Assembly (NCBI RefSeq): GCF_934561205.1
Contig: NZ_CAKTFU010000001.1
Coordinates: 62,001 to 126,000 of the forward strand
Direction: 5' to 3'
DNA from: an uncultured Gemmiger sp.
GTDB taxonomy: Bacteria > Bacillota > Clostridia > Oscillospirales > Ruminococcaceae
Length of the DNA: 64,000 bases
Shown piece after piece: positions 7,636 through 15,831 of the stretch. The notes beneath the pieces are model-generated. The model worked only from the letters and a program-made list of their open reading frames with translations, was not told the DNA's origin and did not search any database. Both the position numbers and the translations under genes were made by a program. Position 1 is the stretch's first letter, and each line of letters begins with the position of its first letter.

Positions 7636-8000
7636 TAGTCCGTTCCCCAGCACCTTGACAACCGAATACCCAGCATAACAGGTACGTTACTTTCCCGGCA
7701 AGCCCCCGTGGGCGGTCCGGCAAACCGAAATTGCGGCGGAAAAGACCATAATGATACGCCAGCAGCCTCCCGCGTCAGAGGGGGTGACCGAGCCGGAGTT
7801 GTAAGCAGTAAGACTCCGGCGGAGTCAGTGAACGGGTGTGCCAACACCCTGCCTGTTATGTTCCCGGTGTCAGGGGTGCGAGCGGCAAATGTGGCACACT
7901 TACTTAACTATCTACTTTTGCCGTTTAGGGCAAATCGTGGGCAGCAGGAACCCAAGCGCCTGCTGTCCATCATTTTGCTTTAAACGGGATGGAAAACAGG
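7636..8000 (+). ncRNA. Candidate structured leader RNA of the mobile element
   Basis: The approximately 370 bp between the HTH gene and the helicase has no convincing ORF but several strong hairpins: CCGGAGT (7793-7799) with ACTCCGG (7813-7819), the competing palindrome GACTCCGGCGGAGTC (7812-7826), GGGTG/CACCC (7834-7849), TTTGCC/GGCAAA (7917-7934) and GGGCAGCAGG/CCTGCTGTCC (7939-7968). The first two share bases and are mutually exclusive, as in attenuators. The sequence gives me the impression of non-coding blocks in Firmicute conjugative elements, which I cannot verify. An origin of transfer is another possibility. Confidence 0.4.
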
Positions 8001-8008
8001 GGTGTAAA

Positions 8009-9928
8009 ATGCAAACCTATCCAACGGGCTATACGGAATCCCACCGTATGGCCGAGAAAATTTTCCGGGAGATTTTACCCCGGCACAGCATGGCGGTGCG
8101 TGAGGAACAAATCGCGCTTTGCCATGAAGTTTTAGATACCTTATATAATAAGGAAATTTCCCTGTGCGAGGCAGGTGTAGGCACCGGCAAGACTCTGGCA
8201 TACCTTGTAGCCTGCATCCTTTGGCAGATGCATCGCCCAGAGCGAATGAAGCTGCCCAGCGTTATCTCCACTTCCAGCGTTGCTTTGCAAGATGCGATTC
8301 TTACTGAATATTTGCCCGACTTGTCCGCTGTTTTGCTGGGCGAGGGCATCATCCGCGAACCTATTACCGCTGTTGTCCGCAAGGGCAAAGAGCGCTTTGT
8401 CTGCGATGCCCGCCTTGCTGAGAGGGCCTCACTGGTCCAGCCGAGCAGAAAACGGCAAACCAACAGTCTAAACATCGCTGCGCACATATTGGACATGGAT
8501 CATATCCCGGAACTCTCCCGCTATGACCGCTGCCGGATCTGTGTGCCGCAGTCCTGCCCGCGCGATTGCTTTCTGCGCGAGGATTGCCGCTACCAGCAGT
8601 ATCTGCGGGATTCCATGAAACCCGACATCCAAATTTGCAATCACAATTATCTGCTGGCTGACGCATCGCACCGACTTGAAGATAGACCACTGCTCCTGCG
8701 CAGCTATCAGGCTCTAGTAGTGGACGAGGCGCACAAATTACCCGATGCCGCCCGCCAGATGTACACGGAAACACTATCCCAGCACAACATGGATGAATTG
8801 TGCCTTTTATTACAACAGGCGCACTACAAGGATTTTGCCAGACAGCTGCGGACGGCGTTCCTTACGCTGTCGTTCTCCTGCACGCAGGGGCTTTCCAAGC
8901 TGCGAGGAAAAGCGAGCGAACCGTTCGTGCTTACGCCGTTCCGCCGCGCTGCGCTCATCGACTGTATAGCATTGTTGCAAAATGCTGGCGGATTGCCGGA
9001 TGTGCCGCGATACCTGCTGAACAGGCTGGGAGAAGCAGAAAGTCTCCTGCGCCTTTTTCTTTTGGAGGTGCCGACGCGCATCCTCTACATCGACTACGAT
9101 GCCGATGGTCAGCCCACATTCTGCGCAGCCAGCAGCCGCGTACCGCAGTTGCTTCGCAGTGCGCTCTGGAACACCCGCGAACCCGCGATTCTGACCTCCG
9201 GCACATTGGCTGCAGCCGGAGATTTCAGCCACACGGAACAGCTTTTGGGGCTGGCAGCATATGCCCCCCTGCGCCATTTCCGCGCAGATTCTCCGTTTAA
9301 CTATAAGAAAAAATGTCTGTTGTACTTTCCGCCTCGCGTAAAAATGCAAATGGACAACCGCAAAATGGCAGAAGAAATCGTCCGATTGGTGGATGCCTGC
9401 CACGGCCATGCTCTGGTGCTGTTCACGTCTTACCGCCAAATGGCCGAAGTCCGCGCGCTGACGGACGGTCAGTGGCAGTACCCGACCTATCAGGCGTGGC
9501 GCAACGGCGGCAGGGTGATTCAACAATTCAAAGAATCCGGCAACGGCGTACTGTTTGCGGCGGGCTCCTGCTGGGAGGGTATTGACTTTCCCGGCGATAT
9601 GGTGTCTCTGCTGATTATCGCAAAACTGCCGTTTCCGATTCCTGACCCGGTCAGTGACTATGAGCGCAAGCAGTACCCGAACCTGCGCGACTACATAAAC
9701 GCCGAAGTCATCCCCGAAATGCAGAAGAAACTGCGGCAGGGATTTGGCCGCGCCATCCGTACCGAGCAGGATTCCTGCGTGGTAGCGATTCTGGACGAGC
9801 GCGCGGGCATCGGCGGCAAGTACCATGACGCCGCGCTGGCAGCACTGCCGACTTGCCCAATCACCGAGAAAATCGAAGATGTTCAGCAATTCATCCGGGA
9901 GCAGAAGCGCCCGGATTACTTTTTGTGA
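8009..9928 (+). CDS. DinG/XPD-family ATP-dependent helicase of the mobile element
   Basis: This is a 639-residue superfamily 2 helicase. Walker A is CEAGVGTGKT near residue 57. Four cysteines typical of the XPD/DinG iron-sulfur domain are present (C132, then RCRICVPQSCPRDCF around 175-190). The DEAH box is VVDEAHK, and late motifs are GSCWEGIDFPGD and QGFGRAIRT. ATG 8009 follows GGGGTG; an upstream in-frame extension would run through the structured leader and is rejected. It leads an operon with the recombinase genes, recalling the Cch helicases next to ccr recombinases in staphylococcal SCC elements. A role in element replication or excision is inferred. Confidence 0.88.
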   Translation: MQTYPTGYTESHRMAEKIFREILPRHSMAVREEQIALCHEVLDTLYNKEISLCEAGVGTGKTLAYLVACILWQMHRPERMKLPSVISTSSVALQDAILTEYLPDLSAVLLGEGIIREPITAVVRKGKERFVCDARLAERASLVQPSRKRQTNSLNIAAHILDMDHIPELSRYDRCRICVPQSCPRDCFLREDCRYQQYLRDSMKPDIQICNHNYLLADASHRLEDRPLLLRSYQALVVDEAHKLPDAARQMYTETLSQHNMDELCLLLQQAHYKDFARQLRTAFLTLSFSCTQGLSKLRGKASEPFVLTPFRRAALIDCIALLQNAGGLPDVPRYLLNRLGEAESLLRLFLLEVPTRILYIDYDADGQPTFCAASSRVPQLLRSALWNTREPAILTSGTLAAAGDFSHTEQLLGLAAYAPLRHFRADSPFNYKKKCLLYFPPRVKMQMDNRKMAEEIVRLVDACHGHALVLFTSYRQMAEVRALTDGQWQYPTYQAWRNGGRVIQQFKESGNGVLFAAGSCWEGIDFPGDMVSLLIIAKLPFPIPDPVSDYERKQYPNLRDYINAEVIPEMQKKLRQGFGRAIRTEQDSCVVAILDERAGIGGKYHDAALAALPTCPITEKIEDVQQFIREQKRPDYFL

Positions 9929-9943
9929 AAAGAGGGATCTGCA

Positions 9944-10390
9944 ATGTACCTTATGCGAAACCACGATGTCTGGATTTATGTGCGCTGCGCCAACAGCGAT
10001 CCGCGCATTGCCTTTGACCGGCTGTATGACCTTATCGACGAAGCAGCAGGGCATGGATTCCTTGTACGCGGCACATCTTTTGACCATTGCAGCGGCAACA
10101 CCTTGAAAGACCGCATTGGTCTGCGCTCTATGTTGGACGCAGTAGAGAACGGTCGGATTGAAGCCGTGATGGTGCGCGATTTGGAGCAAATCAGCCGCAA
10201 CAGCTACATACTGGTGGGCGTTATTGAAATTCTGCGTCAGAATGATGTCTATCTCATCACCACCGAATGTGACCTGAACGCCGAACTCATCAACAGCGGT
10301 CTGGAACGCTTTGTCGGTGACCGCTTCACGCGGGCATCGTTCGGCAAGCCGCGATTTGATGTTCGTCTCCCTCTGATGGAGCAATTCTGA
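9944..10390 (+). CDS. Stand-alone resolvase-like N-terminal domain protein, catalytic Ser absent
   Basis: This 148-residue protein has the fold signature of a serine-recombinase catalytic domain: a first strand WIYVRCANSD, RGTSFDHCSG in place of the usual D(x)GISG region, RIGLRSMLDAVENGRIEAVMVRD, and LEQISRNSYILVGVIEIL in place of the DRLSR helix. The normal YARVS motif reads YVRCA, so the nucleophilic Ser is replaced by Ala. There is no recombinase or zinc-ribbon domain. It follows the helicase by 15 bp and precedes a second, similar protein. It is probably a non-catalytic partner or regulator of the large recombinases. Confidence 0.65.
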   Translation: MYLMRNHDVWIYVRCANSDPRIAFDRLYDLIDEAAGHGFLVRGTSFDHCSGNTLKDRIGLRSMLDAVENGRIEAVMVRDLEQISRNSYILVGVIEILRQNDVYLITTECDLNAELINSGLERFVGDRFTRASFGKPRFDVRLPLMEQF

Positions 10391-10399
10391 GGTGCGCCC

Positions 10400-10822
10400 A
10401 TGAAAGAATACAAAGTGTGGGCGTTTGCCCGCAGTGCCGCACCGAACCTGCCCGCATTGGAAGAACAGCTTGCAGAAGTCATGCGTGAGGCCGACAGACG
10501 CGGCTACATCATCGTCAACTCCTGCATGGAGCAAAAGTGCGGTACCGAATTCTGGCGACCTGATTTGTTCGCCATACTCACCGCTGTGCAGCAGGGGCGT
10601 GTCAACGCCGTCATGGTGCAGAGCCTTGACCGACTGAGCCACGACATTACAACCTTGTACCGTATCCTGCGCTTTCTGCAGAATTATGGTGCCGTACTGA
10701 TTACTACCGAAACCAATCTGCAATATGAACTCTATCTGACAGGGCTGGAGAGTCGGATCCTGGCTCGTACCGCGCGGACCGGAAAAAGAGTGCCGTGGGA
10801 GGTGGCTGTCGATGCAGATTGA
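10400..10822 (+). CDS. Second stand-alone resolvase-like domain protein, catalytic Ser displaced
   Basis: This 140-residue protein is built like the preceding one. The first strand is VWAFARSAAP (normal YARVS, so Ala at the nucleophile position and a Ser one residue early). NAVMVQSLDRLSHDITTLYR matches the conserved DRLSR region, and AVLITTE is the following strand. It has no DNA-binding C-terminus. The gene is 9 bp behind its paralogue-like neighbour and overlaps the small ORF at 10812. Whether it is inactive or uses the adjacent Ser cannot be told from sequence alone. Confidence 0.65.
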   Translation: MKEYKVWAFARSAAPNLPALEEQLAEVMREADRRGYIIVNSCMEQKCGTEFWRPDLFAILTAVQQGRVNAVMVQSLDRLSHDITTLYRILRFLQNYGAVLITTETNLQYELYLTGLESRILARTARTGKRVPWEVAVDAD

Positions 10823-10979
10823 CCCGTTTCCCGTAAGGCTGGAACAGGAGCTGAAATACGCACTGGCCTATGCCGCGCTGGTATCCGCTGCCGCAAGCGG
10901 AAGATTGCCTAGGGACATCTGCCAGCGCGCCAATGTTGGTTATGCCCGGAAATGCAGCGTTTTGTGCCGCGATGTTTAG
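10812..10979 (+). CDS. Small hypothetical protein (55 residues)
   Basis: The ATG at 10812 overlaps the end of the preceding gene by 11 bp in another frame, and the frame is open to the TAG at 10977-10979. The protein starts MQIDPFPVRLEQELKYAL and is Ala- and Arg-rich with three cysteines. Overlapping stop and start suggest translational coupling, but no clear ribosome-binding site is seen and no family is recognised. It is the last ORF before the recombinase promoter. Confidence 0.45.
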   Translation: MQIDPFPVRLEQELKYALAYAALVSAAASGRLPRDICQRANVGYARKCSVLCRDV

Positions 10980-10998
10980 TGGTTCTCGTGAATAGCTT

Positions 10999-11045
10999 TT
11001 GACCTGCCTTTCGGGTATGTTGTATGTGACAAAAAGAGTGTCACA
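10999..11045 (+). promoter_or_regulatory. Promoter of the large recombinase operon with overlapping inverted repeat
   Basis: TTGACC (10999-11004), an 18-bp spacer and TATGTG (11023-11028) form a plausible promoter. The inverted repeat TGTGAC-N9-GTCACA (11025-11045) overlaps the -10, the usual place for a repressor operator or a recombinase site. The 12-mer ATGTGACAAAAA within it recurs inverted at 15631-15642, at the other end of the recombinase cluster. Confidence 0.5.
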
Positions 11046-11069
11046 GCGTCAAATCCAGAGGTGAACATC

Positions 11070-12599
11070 ATGCCGCAAGTCCAAGTCATCCAGCCGATAC
11101 AGCAACAGCCGAAGCGCCTTCGCGTGGCGGCCTATGCCCGCGTCAGCAGTGATTCAACCGATCAGCTAAACTCGCTGTCCGTGCAGGTGGACTATTATAC
11201 GCATCTGATACAGGAAAATCCAAACTGGGATTTCGCCGGAATCTATGCCGATGAAGGCATTACCGGCACCAGCACCAAACACCGTGAACAGTTCAACCGT
11301 TTGCTGGATGACTGCCGCGCAGGACTGATTGACCGTGTGCTGGTCAAGTCTGCATCCCGCTTCGCCCGCAACACGGCGGATGCGCTGGCATCGGTGCGCG
11401 AAATGAAAAGTCTTGGCGTAACGGTTGTTTTTGAAAAAGAAGGCTTTGACACCGAAACTGCCAACGGCGAAATGATTCTGAGTATGATTTGCGCTACAGC
11501 ACAGGAAGAGTCCCTGTCCATATCACAGAATACAAAGTGGGGCATACGGAAGAAAATGCATGACGGCACTTATATAACCAGCTTGACACCGTTCGGCTAT
11601 AAAAAGATTAACCGGCAACTGTTTCCCGATGAAAAAGAAGCAGCAACCGTCAAAGAAATTTTTAATCTGTTTTTGAATGGTTTCAGCACGGCGGAAATTG
11701 CGAACCATCTAAATACCAATCACCCTAAGCCAGATGTGATATGGCGTTCTGCTTCTGTACGGTTTATCCTACGAAATGAAAAATACATTGGCGACAGCTT
11801 ATTCCAAAAGAACTATACTCCTGATACCCTTCCACTAAAAAGTTGCTGCAATACTGGACAGCTTCCAAAATACTACGTTGAGGGAACACATCCCGGTATT
11901 ATTTCAAAAGATGAATTCGAAAGAGTTCAGTCGCTTCTTACACAAAAGAATATCAATAGCACGAATAGTCGAGCCTGCATTTTATCCAAGGTTGTATTCT
12001 GCGCCCTATGCGGTCATGTTTGCTCAAGAAAAGTCCGAAAGTCCCAAACTTTTGTATGGTGCTGTAGAACGCATTTACAATCTGCCGCCCTTTGCCCATT
12101 AAAGCCTGTTTCGGAAACTGAAATTCAGCAAGCATTTTTATCCGTTTACAATAAATTGCAGGCGAACCAAAGCTATATTTTGCAGCCCATCATAGACACG
12201 CTTTTACAGCTTAGGTTTCTGCAAGAACAAGCAAATTCTGCGCGGCAAACAGCGCGTGATGATGTACAGCGCCTTGCAAAACAGCGGCACAACCTTACAC
12301 GAATCCACACACTGGGATACATCGACAACGCCCAGTTTCTTGAACGTAGTATAGCCCTTGATCAACAACTACGGGAAAAGAAAAAATTCCTTTCCAAACG
12401 CACCACTGACAATAGTTTTGAAAGAGTCCTTTTCCAAACCCGTAGCATACAACAGCAATTGGGATCTTCTCCCCCACTGGAAACATTTGATGGCACCATT
12501 TTTACCAAATTGGTAAACCGCGTACAGGTCAGCCCTACCACAATAGAATTCAAGTTTATGAATGGCATGACACTATCTGAAAAACGGAGTTCGCTATGA
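11070..12599 (+). CDS. Large serine recombinase 1
   Basis: This 509-residue protein has a resolvase catalytic domain with AAYARVSSDS (nucleophilic Ser near residue 25), GIYADEGITGTS and SASRFARNTADALASVREMK, then a recombinase domain (FGYKKINRQLFPDEKEA; SVRFILRNEKYIGD), a zinc ribbon (CALCGHVCSRK ... CC) and a C-terminal coiled coil. This is the TnpX/phiC31-type integrase plan. ATG 11070 follows AGAGGTGA; the GTG at 11061 is inside that site. It overlaps the next gene by 4 bp. It should catalyse integration or excision, perhaps jointly with the other recombinase at 13429. Confidence 0.92.
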   Translation: MPQVQVIQPIQQQPKRLRVAAYARVSSDSTDQLNSLSVQVDYYTHLIQENPNWDFAGIYADEGITGTSTKHREQFNRLLDDCRAGLIDRVLVKSASRFARNTADALASVREMKSLGVTVVFEKEGFDTETANGEMILSMICATAQEESLSISQNTKWGIRKKMHDGTYITSLTPFGYKKINRQLFPDEKEAATVKEIFNLFLNGFSTAEIANHLNTNHPKPDVIWRSASVRFILRNEKYIGDSLFQKNYTPDTLPLKSCCNTGQLPKYYVEGTHPGIISKDEFERVQSLLTQKNINSTNSRACILSKVVFCALCGHVCSRKVRKSQTFVWCCRTHLQSAALCPLKPVSETEIQQAFLSVYNKLQANQSYILQPIIDTLLQLRFLQEQANSARQTARDDVQRLAKQRHNLTRIHTLGYIDNAQFLERSIALDQQLREKKKFLSKRTTDNSFERVLFQTRSIQQQLGSSPPLETFDGTIFTKLVNRVQVSPTTIEFKFMNGMTLSEKRSSL

Positions 12600-13414
12600 A
12601 AAAGCGTTACATCTTATTCGGCTATCAAATTCAAAATGGTGAGTTCTGTATTGTTCAACAAGAAGGCGCCGCCGTCGAGTATATTTTTGATGCTTACAGC
12701 AATGGTGACAGTCTCCAGCAGATTGCCACACACATGAGTTCATGCGGGCCACCTTACCGTTCTTCAGACAACCGCTGGAATAAAAATATCATTGCCCGAT
12801 TGCTTTCCTGCGACATTTACTGCGGTACAGCAACCTATCCCGCCATTATCACAAAAGAACTGTATTTCCAAGTACAGCAACTTCGCAATGAAAAGTCTGT
12901 ATCCTACTCCAGCGTTCTGCAGTCGTTCCGTGATGATATGCAATGTTGTTGTGGAGAGCGCCTGTATTGGTATCCCAAAACGCATCAATGGTACTGTCGT
13001 CACTGTGGAATGTGGTCGAATCGAATTCGCCCAGAAGAACTCTCTCAGCAACTTCGTGAAAAGTTATTCTGGATTTGTCGGCATAATGAAAGAATCTGCT
13101 CTCCACAGGGCGCAAGCAATATCCACTCCATCGAATCTTCCCGGTTGAGCCATGAAATAAATACCCTGCTTGCTTCCCCGGAGCCAGATGCCGAGTCTAT
13201 TGTTCGCAAAATCCTGCACCGCGCAGAGTTACAATTTACCTGTTGCTCCGCAGGTGATGCAGACCCAGCAACTCTGCAAATCAAGCGTGCCTGTAACGAG
13301 CTTGAACCGACTGACACTTTCCCACTGAAATTATACGCAGAAATCGTCAGCAATGTCATCCTGTATCGCGACACGCACATTGAAATAAAACTGCGAAACG
13401 GACAAATACTGTAA
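12596..13414 (+). CDS. Recombinase-domain protein lacking the catalytic domain
   Basis: These 272 residues begin directly in the recombinase (PF07508-like) domain: FGYQIQNGEFCIVQQEGAAV, then NIIARLLSCDIYCGTATYPAI. A zinc ribbon follows (CCCGERLYWY ... CRHCG). There is no resolvase N-terminus and no catalytic Ser. The start overlaps the stop of recombinase 1 (ATGA-like), so it is translated with it and is not obviously the broken tail of another gene. It probably binds DNA as an accessory subunit. A decayed recombinase is the alternative, but the intact frame and coupling argue against it. Confidence 0.75.
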   Translation: MKKRYILFGYQIQNGEFCIVQQEGAAVEYIFDAYSNGDSLQQIATHMSSCGPPYRSSDNRWNKNIIARLLSCDIYCGTATYPAIITKELYFQVQQLRNEKSVSYSSVLQSFRDDMQCCCGERLYWYPKTHQWYCRHCGMWSNRIRPEELSQQLREKLFWICRHNERICSPQGASNIHSIESSRLSHEINTLLASPEPDAESIVRKILHRAELQFTCCSAGDADPATLQIKRACNELEPTDTFPLKLYAEIVSNVILYRDTHIEIKLRNGQIL

Positions 13415-13428
13415 CAAGGAAAATCAAA

Positions 13429-15018
13429 ATGAGCAACACAAGAATCATCGAAATACCTGCCACAATGCAGACAGGCAAAGGAAAAAATCATGCCATCCGA
13501 AAACTACGCGTGGCTGCCTACTGTCGCGTCAGCACCGAGGAAGAAGAACAGCAAAGCAGCTTTGAAACACAGAAGTTGTATTATACCGAAAAAATCACTT
13601 CCACTCCCGAATGGGAGATTGCCGGCATCTACGCAGACGATGGCATTTCCGGTGTACACACTAAAAAACGCGACGGCTTTAATCAGATGATTCAGGACTG
13701 TAAGAAACGGAAAATTGATTTAATCCTTACTAAATCTATTTCGCGTTTTGCCCGCAACACACTGGACAGTATCCAATACGTCCGAATGCTGAAAGCACTT
13801 GGCATCGCAGTTATTTTTGAAAAAGAAAATATTAATACATCAACCATGAACTCCGAGATGATTCTTACCGTGCTGAGCGCTTTTGCACAGGCGGAAAGCG
13901 AGTCAATTTCACAGAATGTCGCGCGCGGTAAGCGAATGGGATTCCGACAAGGAAAATTTCCGTTTCCTTACAGACAAATTCTCGGATACAGAAAGGGTTC
14001 GGACGGCAAGCCGGAAATCATTCCCGAAGAAGCCGAAGTGATTCGTATGATATTCAACAGCTATCTGCAAGGCGCCAGTTTACAGACGATCAAAAAGCGA
14101 TTAGAGGCTGACGGCGTACTCACTGCACGTGGCAACAAGAAGTGGTCGTCCGAGAGCGTCCAGCGGATTCTCCAGAACGAGAAATACTGCGGTGATGTGC
14201 TGCTGCAAAAGACATTTATCGAGGATGTACTGACAGGCGTATCCAAGAAAAATACCGGCCAACTGCCGCAATATTACATAGAGAATAACCACGAGGGAAT
14301 CGTCACGAAGCAGACATTCCGAGAGGCACAAGCTGAAATTGCCCGCCGCAACAGCAAGTCGGCCACCAACCATCGCAAGCGACATCGAGGTCGCTACAAC
14401 AGCAAATATGCCTTATCCGAACGATTGGTCTGTGGTGACTGCGGCAGCTCCTACAAGCGAGTCACTTGGAGCATCCACGGCAGAAAGCAAATCGTCTGGC
14501 GATGCGTCAACCGACTTGAATACGGAACGAAGTTTTGCAGCAACTCACCCTCTATCCCCGAAACAGAGTTGCATCAAGCAATTTTGAAGGCCGTGCAGAA
14601 TTTAGCTGCCAAGTTTACCAGCGAGGTTGCTGACCAGCTTAATGGGATTCTCCATCAGATAGAAGTCGGCGAAAGTCTGACACCACAGCTGCAAGCACAG
14701 TTAGAGCAAAACCAACAGGAATTTGACCACCTACTGGAAATGTCGCTGGACTTTGATGAAAACACCCCATTCCTTGATGACAAGCTGAAAAGGCTCAGCG
14801 ATAAAATCAAACAGCTAAAAACTGCCATCACACAAAGTTCAGTCAATAGCCAAACGCCATCCACCCCTACAAATCCGATAACCGCAAAGGACCTTTTGAT
14901 TACAGAATACGACGATATGCTTACAGCGAGAATCATAGAAAAAATCATCGTTAAATCACGGCAAGATTTAGAAATTATTTTTATCGGAGGTTATACGCAA
15001 CAGATTTCACTGCAATAA
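13429..15018 (+). CDS. Large serine recombinase 2
   Basis: This 529-residue recombinase has AAYCRVSTEEEEQ (nucleophilic Ser near residue 34), GIYADDGISGVHTKKRDGF, ILTKSISRFARNTLDSIQYVR, a recombinase domain (GYRKGSDGKPEIIPEEAEVI; SVQRILQNEKYCGDVL), a zinc ribbon (CGDCGSSYKRVTW ... CVNR ... C) and a long coiled coil (about 390-470). All catalytic features look intact. It is 14 bp downstream of the recombinase-domain protein and ends the operon, with a terminator 13 bp beyond the stop. A two-active-recombinase operon resembles ccrA/ccrB, though homology to these in particular is not claimed. Confidence 0.92.
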   Translation: MSNTRIIEIPATMQTGKGKNHAIRKLRVAAYCRVSTEEEEQQSSFETQKLYYTEKITSTPEWEIAGIYADDGISGVHTKKRDGFNQMIQDCKKRKIDLILTKSISRFARNTLDSIQYVRMLKALGIAVIFEKENINTSTMNSEMILTVLSAFAQAESESISQNVARGKRMGFRQGKFPFPYRQILGYRKGSDGKPEIIPEEAEVIRMIFNSYLQGASLQTIKKRLEADGVLTARGNKKWSSESVQRILQNEKYCGDVLLQKTFIEDVLTGVSKKNTGQLPQYYIENNHEGIVTKQTFREAQAEIARRNSKSATNHRKRHRGRYNSKYALSERLVCGDCGSSYKRVTWSIHGRKQIVWRCVNRLEYGTKFCSNSPSIPETELHQAILKAVQNLAAKFTSEVADQLNGILHQIEVGESLTPQLQAQLEQNQQEFDHLLEMSLDFDENTPFLDDKLKRLSDKIKQLKTAITQSSVNSQTPSTPTNPITAKDLLITEYDDMLTARIIEKIIVKSRQDLEIIFIGGYTQQISLQ

Positions 15019-15030
15019 AGGTACACAGCC

Positions 15031-15079
15031 AAAACTGCCCATCTGCGTAGCAACTTTACGCGGACGGGCAGTTTTTATT
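15031..15079 (+). terminator. Terminator of the recombinase operon
   Basis: The arms AACTGCCC and GGGCAGTT, extended by CTGCGTA/TACGCGG, are followed by TTTTTATTTTT. The hairpin begins 13 bp after recombinase 2. Confidence 0.85.
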
Positions 15080-15107
15080 TTTGCGTAAGAATGGAGACAG
15101 CCACACT

Positions 15108-15566
15108 ATGAACATCGGAGATAAAATCAAACTCGTGCGCCGCCATCGCGGTCTTACACAGCAGCAGTTGGGTATATTGATTGATATTAAAAACGGGGCA
15201 GCGAACCGCATTGCACAGTACGAAACCGGGTACCGCACACCTAAAGCCGAAATTGTAGAGAAAATCGCTAAAGTTCTAAATGTTCGGGAAGAAACATTCT
15301 ATATGCCAAACGATACCATAGTCGATCTCATTCGCACGTTGATATGGTACGATTGGGAGCATAGTTTGCCTTTTCAAGACTTTGGAGATAGTACGCAATG
15401 TTTCTTATTACGCATTCGGCTCTCGTGCAGTCATCCTGCCGTAAAGGCTCTTTTAGCAGATTGGCAGATTCATAGGACAGCATTCGAGAACGGTCGAATC
15501 ACGTCATCGGACTATCTTGAGTGGATGCTCCAATGGCCACCGACCTTATCTGCACCAGATGATTGA
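15108..15566 (+). CDS. XRE-family regulator at the right end of the element
   Basis: This 152-residue protein begins at ATG 15108 with GGAG upstream. Residues about 1-65 are a Cro/CI helix-turn-helix (IKLVRRHRGLTQQQLGILI; NRIAQYETGYRTPKAEIVEK), with a C-terminal segment that contains a Trp-rich stretch and no recognised enzyme motif. It lies just after the recombinase operon terminator. Regulators of this type often control excision in integrative elements. Its operator may be one of the GTGACAAAAA sites at 11024 and 15628. Confidence 0.85.
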   Translation: MNIGDKIKLVRRHRGLTQQQLGILIDIKNGAANRIAQYETGYRTPKAEIVEKIAKVLNVREETFYMPNDTIVDLIRTLIWYDWEHSLPFQDFGDSTQCFLLRIRLSCSHPAVKALLADWQIHRTAFENGRITSSDYLEWMLQWPPTLSAPDD

Positions 15567-15627
15567 CATTGCCATTTGTAAGGAAATTTTTTCTGCTTCA
15601 AATTTTGTCAACGCATGAAGTCTGGTA

Positions 15628-15642
15628 TCTTTTTTGTCACAT
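15628..15642 (-). other. Inverted copy of the ATGTGACAAAAA motif, possible att or operator half
   Basis: Read on the minus strand this is ATGTGACAAAAAAGA. It matches 11024-11037 over 12 bp, plus GA after one extra A. It lies about 60 bp after the XRE gene, near the probable right border of the element. Confidence 0.3.
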
Positions 15643-15654
15643 CGAGACATGTTA

Positions 15655-15698
15655 AAAAGCTACATTCAAATTCGTTTTGAATGTAGCTTTTGCTTTTT
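15655..15698 (+). terminator. Terminator after the XRE regulator
   Basis: Perfect arms AGCTACATTCAAA and TTTGAATGTAGCT flank a short TCGT-type loop, with T-rich sequence after. The hairpin itself is symmetric. Confidence 0.8.
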
Positions 15699-15777
15699 AT
15701 GTCTTTTTCCGGGTTGGGTTTGCTAAGGCGGGGAATCTCTCTGCGTTTGGTGAGGGTCTGCGCCAAATGACAAACGG

Positions 15778-15811
15778 AACAGCCGGCAGGGTTTCCCCTG
15801 CCGGCTGTTGT
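15778..15811 (-). terminator. Terminator of rnr
   Basis: A hairpin with arms AACAGCCGGCAGGG and CCCTGCCGGCTGTT lies 21 bp beyond the rnr stop. The minus-strand T run is weak (TTCCGTTTGTC). Confidence 0.6.
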
Positions 15812-15831
15812 GCTGTATAAAAAGGTAGAGC

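Noticed and set aside
7838..8008. N-terminal extension of the helicase frame
   Set aside because: Runs through the hairpin-rich leader, is Cys-rich and unlike the family; ATG 8009 has a better site.
8810..10723. 637-codon minus-strand frame
   Set aside because: Antisense to the helicase and small recombinase genes, whose motifs are convincing; no recognisable domain in the antisense product.
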